Of a stretch of 64,000 nucleotides of DNA, positions 62,032 to 64,000 are shown piece by piece (the first letter of the stretch is position 1; the number at the start of each line of letters is the position of its first letter). The notes beneath the pieces are model-generated. The model was not told where the DNA came from and did no database searches. It worked only from the letters and a program-made list of their open reading frames with translations. The stretch is from positions 372,001-436,000 of the forward strand of contig CAVTUH010000003.1 in the NCBI GenBank assembly GCA_963737835.1, in the 5' to 3' direction. The stretch comes from Palsa-1248 sp963737835 (lineage in GTDB: Bacteria; Gemmatimonadota; Gemmatimonadetes; Gemmatimonadales; Gemmatimonadaceae). The translations under genes were made by a program, and so were the position numbers.

Positions 62032-64000
62032 ATGTCCATGTCTGTCCGTATCCTGCCGCTGTCTTGCAGTTCGTTGCTGCTTCGCACGCTCGTATTCACG
62101 GCGGCTACGGTCGGCGTCTTCGCGACCGCAGTCCAGGCAGAACCGATCCGCGTCAGGCCCGCCGCGACGCATCGAGCGTTCTCGGCCGACGTAGCGGGCA
62201 GCGTCACCGACAGCACGAACGCGCGACCGCTGCAAGGGGTCGAGATCGCAGTGCAGCAGGCCAGCGCGCTCATCGCGAACACAACTACGGATGCGTTCGG
62301 TCGCTACGTCATGCACAACCTCCCGGCGGGCAAGTACACCGTCACGGCGCATTTCATCGGCTACCGAGCCAAAGCTGCAGAGATCACAGTGGGGGATGTC
62401 CCGGTGCATGTGAACTTCAAGCTCTTCCCTGCAGCTGCAACGCTGCAGGAGGTCGAAATCACTGCCCAGTCGCCTGTTGCAGTCAACACGCAGACGGGCG
62501 ATCAGACATATAGCGAGAACGAGGCAGTCCACGCACCGTCCACCACGACCTCTGGCCTCTTACAACAATCGATAGCCGGCGCCGCTCGTGCGCCGACGGG
62601 CGAGGTCCACATCCGTGGTCAGCACGCCGAGTATACCTATTACATCGACGGCGTCCCGGTCCCGCCAGGGGTCTCGGGTTCCCTCAACGAGTTGTTCAGC
62701 CCCGAAGTGGCCCAGCGGATCGACTTTCAGACCGGTGGCTGGGATGCTGAGTACGGCGGGCGCCAATCGGCCGTCATCAACATCGAAACGCGGATCCCGG
62801 CCGGCCCATTCCACGCCGAGCTATCCGGCTCCGGCGGCTCATACGGTACGAACAGCACCGCGCTGAACATGAGCGGCAACTCGGGACGGTTCGGGGTATA
62901 CGTCTCAGGGCAGGCAAATGGGACGGACATGCGACTCGACCCCGTCGTATCGGTCGCGCCCAATCCCACCGGGGCGAGCATCGGCTCAGGCAACGCGCCG
63001 GTCAATTATCACAACGCCGGCAGCGATTACTACGGGTTCGGGAAGGTCGAGTATTCGGCCGGGCCGCGCGACTTGCTCTCGATGGACGGCAGCTATTCGA
63101 CGACGCACTTCGATGTGCCGTACGACTCGACGCAGGCAGTGCTGAACGACCATCAGACAGATGTGAATTCGTTCCTCAACCTCGCCTATCATCACCGGTT
63201 CGGCGAGGCCGTTGGCACGGACGAGCAGAGCCAGCCGATGGAGTTGTTCGTGGGCCCTTACTTTCGCGACGGTTCGCTGAACTATCGGCCGGGCGCCAAC
63301 GACGCGCCCTCGTTCATCGACGCTTCGGACCCGACGATGACGCCCCGGGATGTGTTCGAGAGCCGCAACTTCTACGATCTCGGCGTCAAGACCGACCTAT
63401 CCTTCCCGCTCATCACTGGCAAGTTGGACGGGAAAGTCGGGACGCTCTATCAGCACACCTACGGTCACGAGGATTTCTCCCTCACTGACCCGACCGGCGT
63501 ACAGCCGCCGATCGCCTCCAACTCCGGACTCAACGGCTACGATTGGGGAAGCTATGGCGAAGTGAATGCGCGCCCCGTCGAGTGGTTCGAGCTGCGCACC
63601 GGGCTCCGGTTCGACAGCCACGTCGCGCCGTATGCGGGCAACCAGACGCAAGTCAGTCCCCGCATCCGGCTCAACTTCTATCCCAACCAGGCGAACACAT
63701 TCTACCTCTATTTCGGTCGGCTGTTCATGCCGACCAACATCGAGGATTTACGAGAAATCACATCGGCTTCGCAGTCTGGTATGGCGACGAGCCCCACTCA
63801 ACCCGAGCGGGACGCCTTCTACGAGGCGGCGTTTCTGCACCGCTTCCCGCTGGGGATCGTGACGAAGCTCGACTATTATCACAAGGAGAGCACCCCCGGG
63901 ATCGACGACAACACAATTCCGGGAACGGCCATCCTGACGGACGTCAACATCAGCCACGTCTGGATCACCGGGATCGAGGGGGTCGTAAACTTCGCGCCGC
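62032..64000 (+). CDS. TonB-dependent receptor with carboxypeptidase-regulatory-like domain, 3' end cut
   Basis: The frame is open from ATG 62032 to the window edge (656 codons). A signal peptide (LLLRTLVFTAATVGVFATAV) is followed by a CarboxypepD_reg-like domain (VAGSVTDSTNARPLQGVEIA, TDAFGRYVMHNLPAGKYTVT) and a plug domain with EVHIRGQHAEYTYYIDGVPV and DFQTGGWDAEYGGRQSAVIN. Long barrel strands follow (YGFGKVEYSAGPRDLLSMDG, PRIRLNFYPNQANTFYLYFG). This SusC-like N-terminal arrangement is common for carbohydrate or peptide receptors, but no SusD partner is visible. The ligand is unknown. A second ATG at 62038 is possible. Confidence 0.9.
   Translation, partial: MSMSVRILPLSCSSLLLRTLVFTAATVGVFATAVQAEPIRVRPAATHRAFSADVAGSVTDSTNARPLQGVEIAVQQASALIANTTTDAFGRYVMHNLPAGKYTVTAHFIGYRAKAAEITVGDVPVHVNFKLFPAAATLQEVEITAQSPVAVNTQTGDQTYSENEAVHAPSTTTSGLLQQSIAGAARAPTGEVHIRGQHAEYTYYIDGVPVPPGVSGSLNELFSPEVAQRIDFQTGGWDAEYGGRQSAVINIETRIPAGPFHAELSGSGGSYGTNSTALNMSGNSGRFGVYVSGQANGTDMRLDPVVSVAPNPTGASIGSGNAPVNYHNAGSDYYGFGKVEYSAGPRDLLSMDGSYSTTHFDVPYDSTQAVLNDHQTDVNSFLNLAYHHRFGEAVGTDEQSQPMELFVGPYFRDGSLNYRPGANDAPSFIDASDPTMTPRDVFESRNFYDLGVKTDLSFPLITGKLDGKVGTLYQHTYGHEDFSLTDPTGVQPPIASNSGLNGYDWGSYGEVNARPVEWFELRTGLRFDSHVAPYAGNQTQVSPRIRLNFYPNQANTFYLYFGRLFMPTNIEDLREITSASQSGMATSPTQPERDAFYEAAFLHRFPLGIVTKLDYYHKESTPGIDDNTIPGTAILTDVNISHVWITGIEGVVNFAP

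Overview
The window is a high-GC chromosomal segment from a Gram-negative bacterium, most probably a member of the Gemmatimonadota. The outer membrane is evident from TonB receptors, two porins, a heptose-bisphosphatase and periplasmic enzymes. The Ser/Thr kinase with a TolB-like/TPR C-terminus, the DUF2723 protein, the TIGR04138 protein and the abundant GTG starts with 4-base overlaps are typical of that phylum (family knowledge, no search run). No phage, insertion sequence, CRISPR array, rRNA or tRNA was recognised.

Layout. 1-4140 (+): purF (5' cut) and ppdK. 4141-4286: a 15-bp tandem repeat running into a palindrome. 4287-17070 (-): a long housekeeping run read from the right: small membrane protein, thrS, thiolase, 3-hydroxyacyl-CoA dehydrogenase, acyl-CoA dehydrogenase, glyA, TIGR04138 protein, zinc ribbon, NAD(P)HX repair enzyme, thiL, plsC, eno and an FtsB/DivIC-like gene. 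17130-31877 (+): BON protein, valS, Ig-like lipoprotein, selA, gmhB, purN, a tandem M42 peptidase, purH, a DUF2723 membrane protein and a DUF4337 protein. 31997-42553 (-): an amino-acid amide catabolism island (aspA, DASS carrier, periplasmic asparaginase, porin, amidohydrolase, second porin, periplasmic glutaminase, two-gene ThrE-type exporter). 42746-45139 (-): cydAB. 45626-48307 (+): Ser/Thr kinase. 48315-52049 (-): Na+/solute symporter, ferredoxin and an AprA/fumarate-reductase-like flavoprotein. 52207-58484 (-): a copper module (Met/His-rich secreted protein, TonB receptor, CopC-CopD fusion, YcnI, a 54-residue CopD-tail-like protein) followed by a fatty acid hydroxylase. 58629-61504 (-): LytS/LytTR two-component pair. 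62032-end (+): a second TonB receptor, cut by the window edge.

How the genes work together. In the amide island, porins would admit Gln/Asn, periplasmic GlsA and AnsB would deamidate them, a DASS carrier would exchange dicarboxylates, and AspA would turn aspartate into fumarate. The neighbouring bd oxidase and flavoprotein/ferredoxin pair suggest low-oxygen respiration nearby (inference). In the copper module, both CopC and YcnI would begin with His after signal cleavage, as known for copper-binding members, and a promoter overlapping a near-palindrome precedes the first gene.

Quality caveat. Ten single-base frame disruptions hit eight genes (ppdK, ftsB-like, eno, glyA, selA, M42 peptidase, aspA, LytTR regulator). 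All are in the +1 direction, and most are repaired by removing one base from a short homopolymer. This looks like uncorrected insertion error in the assembly rather than gene decay, so these genes are annotated over their full repaired span.
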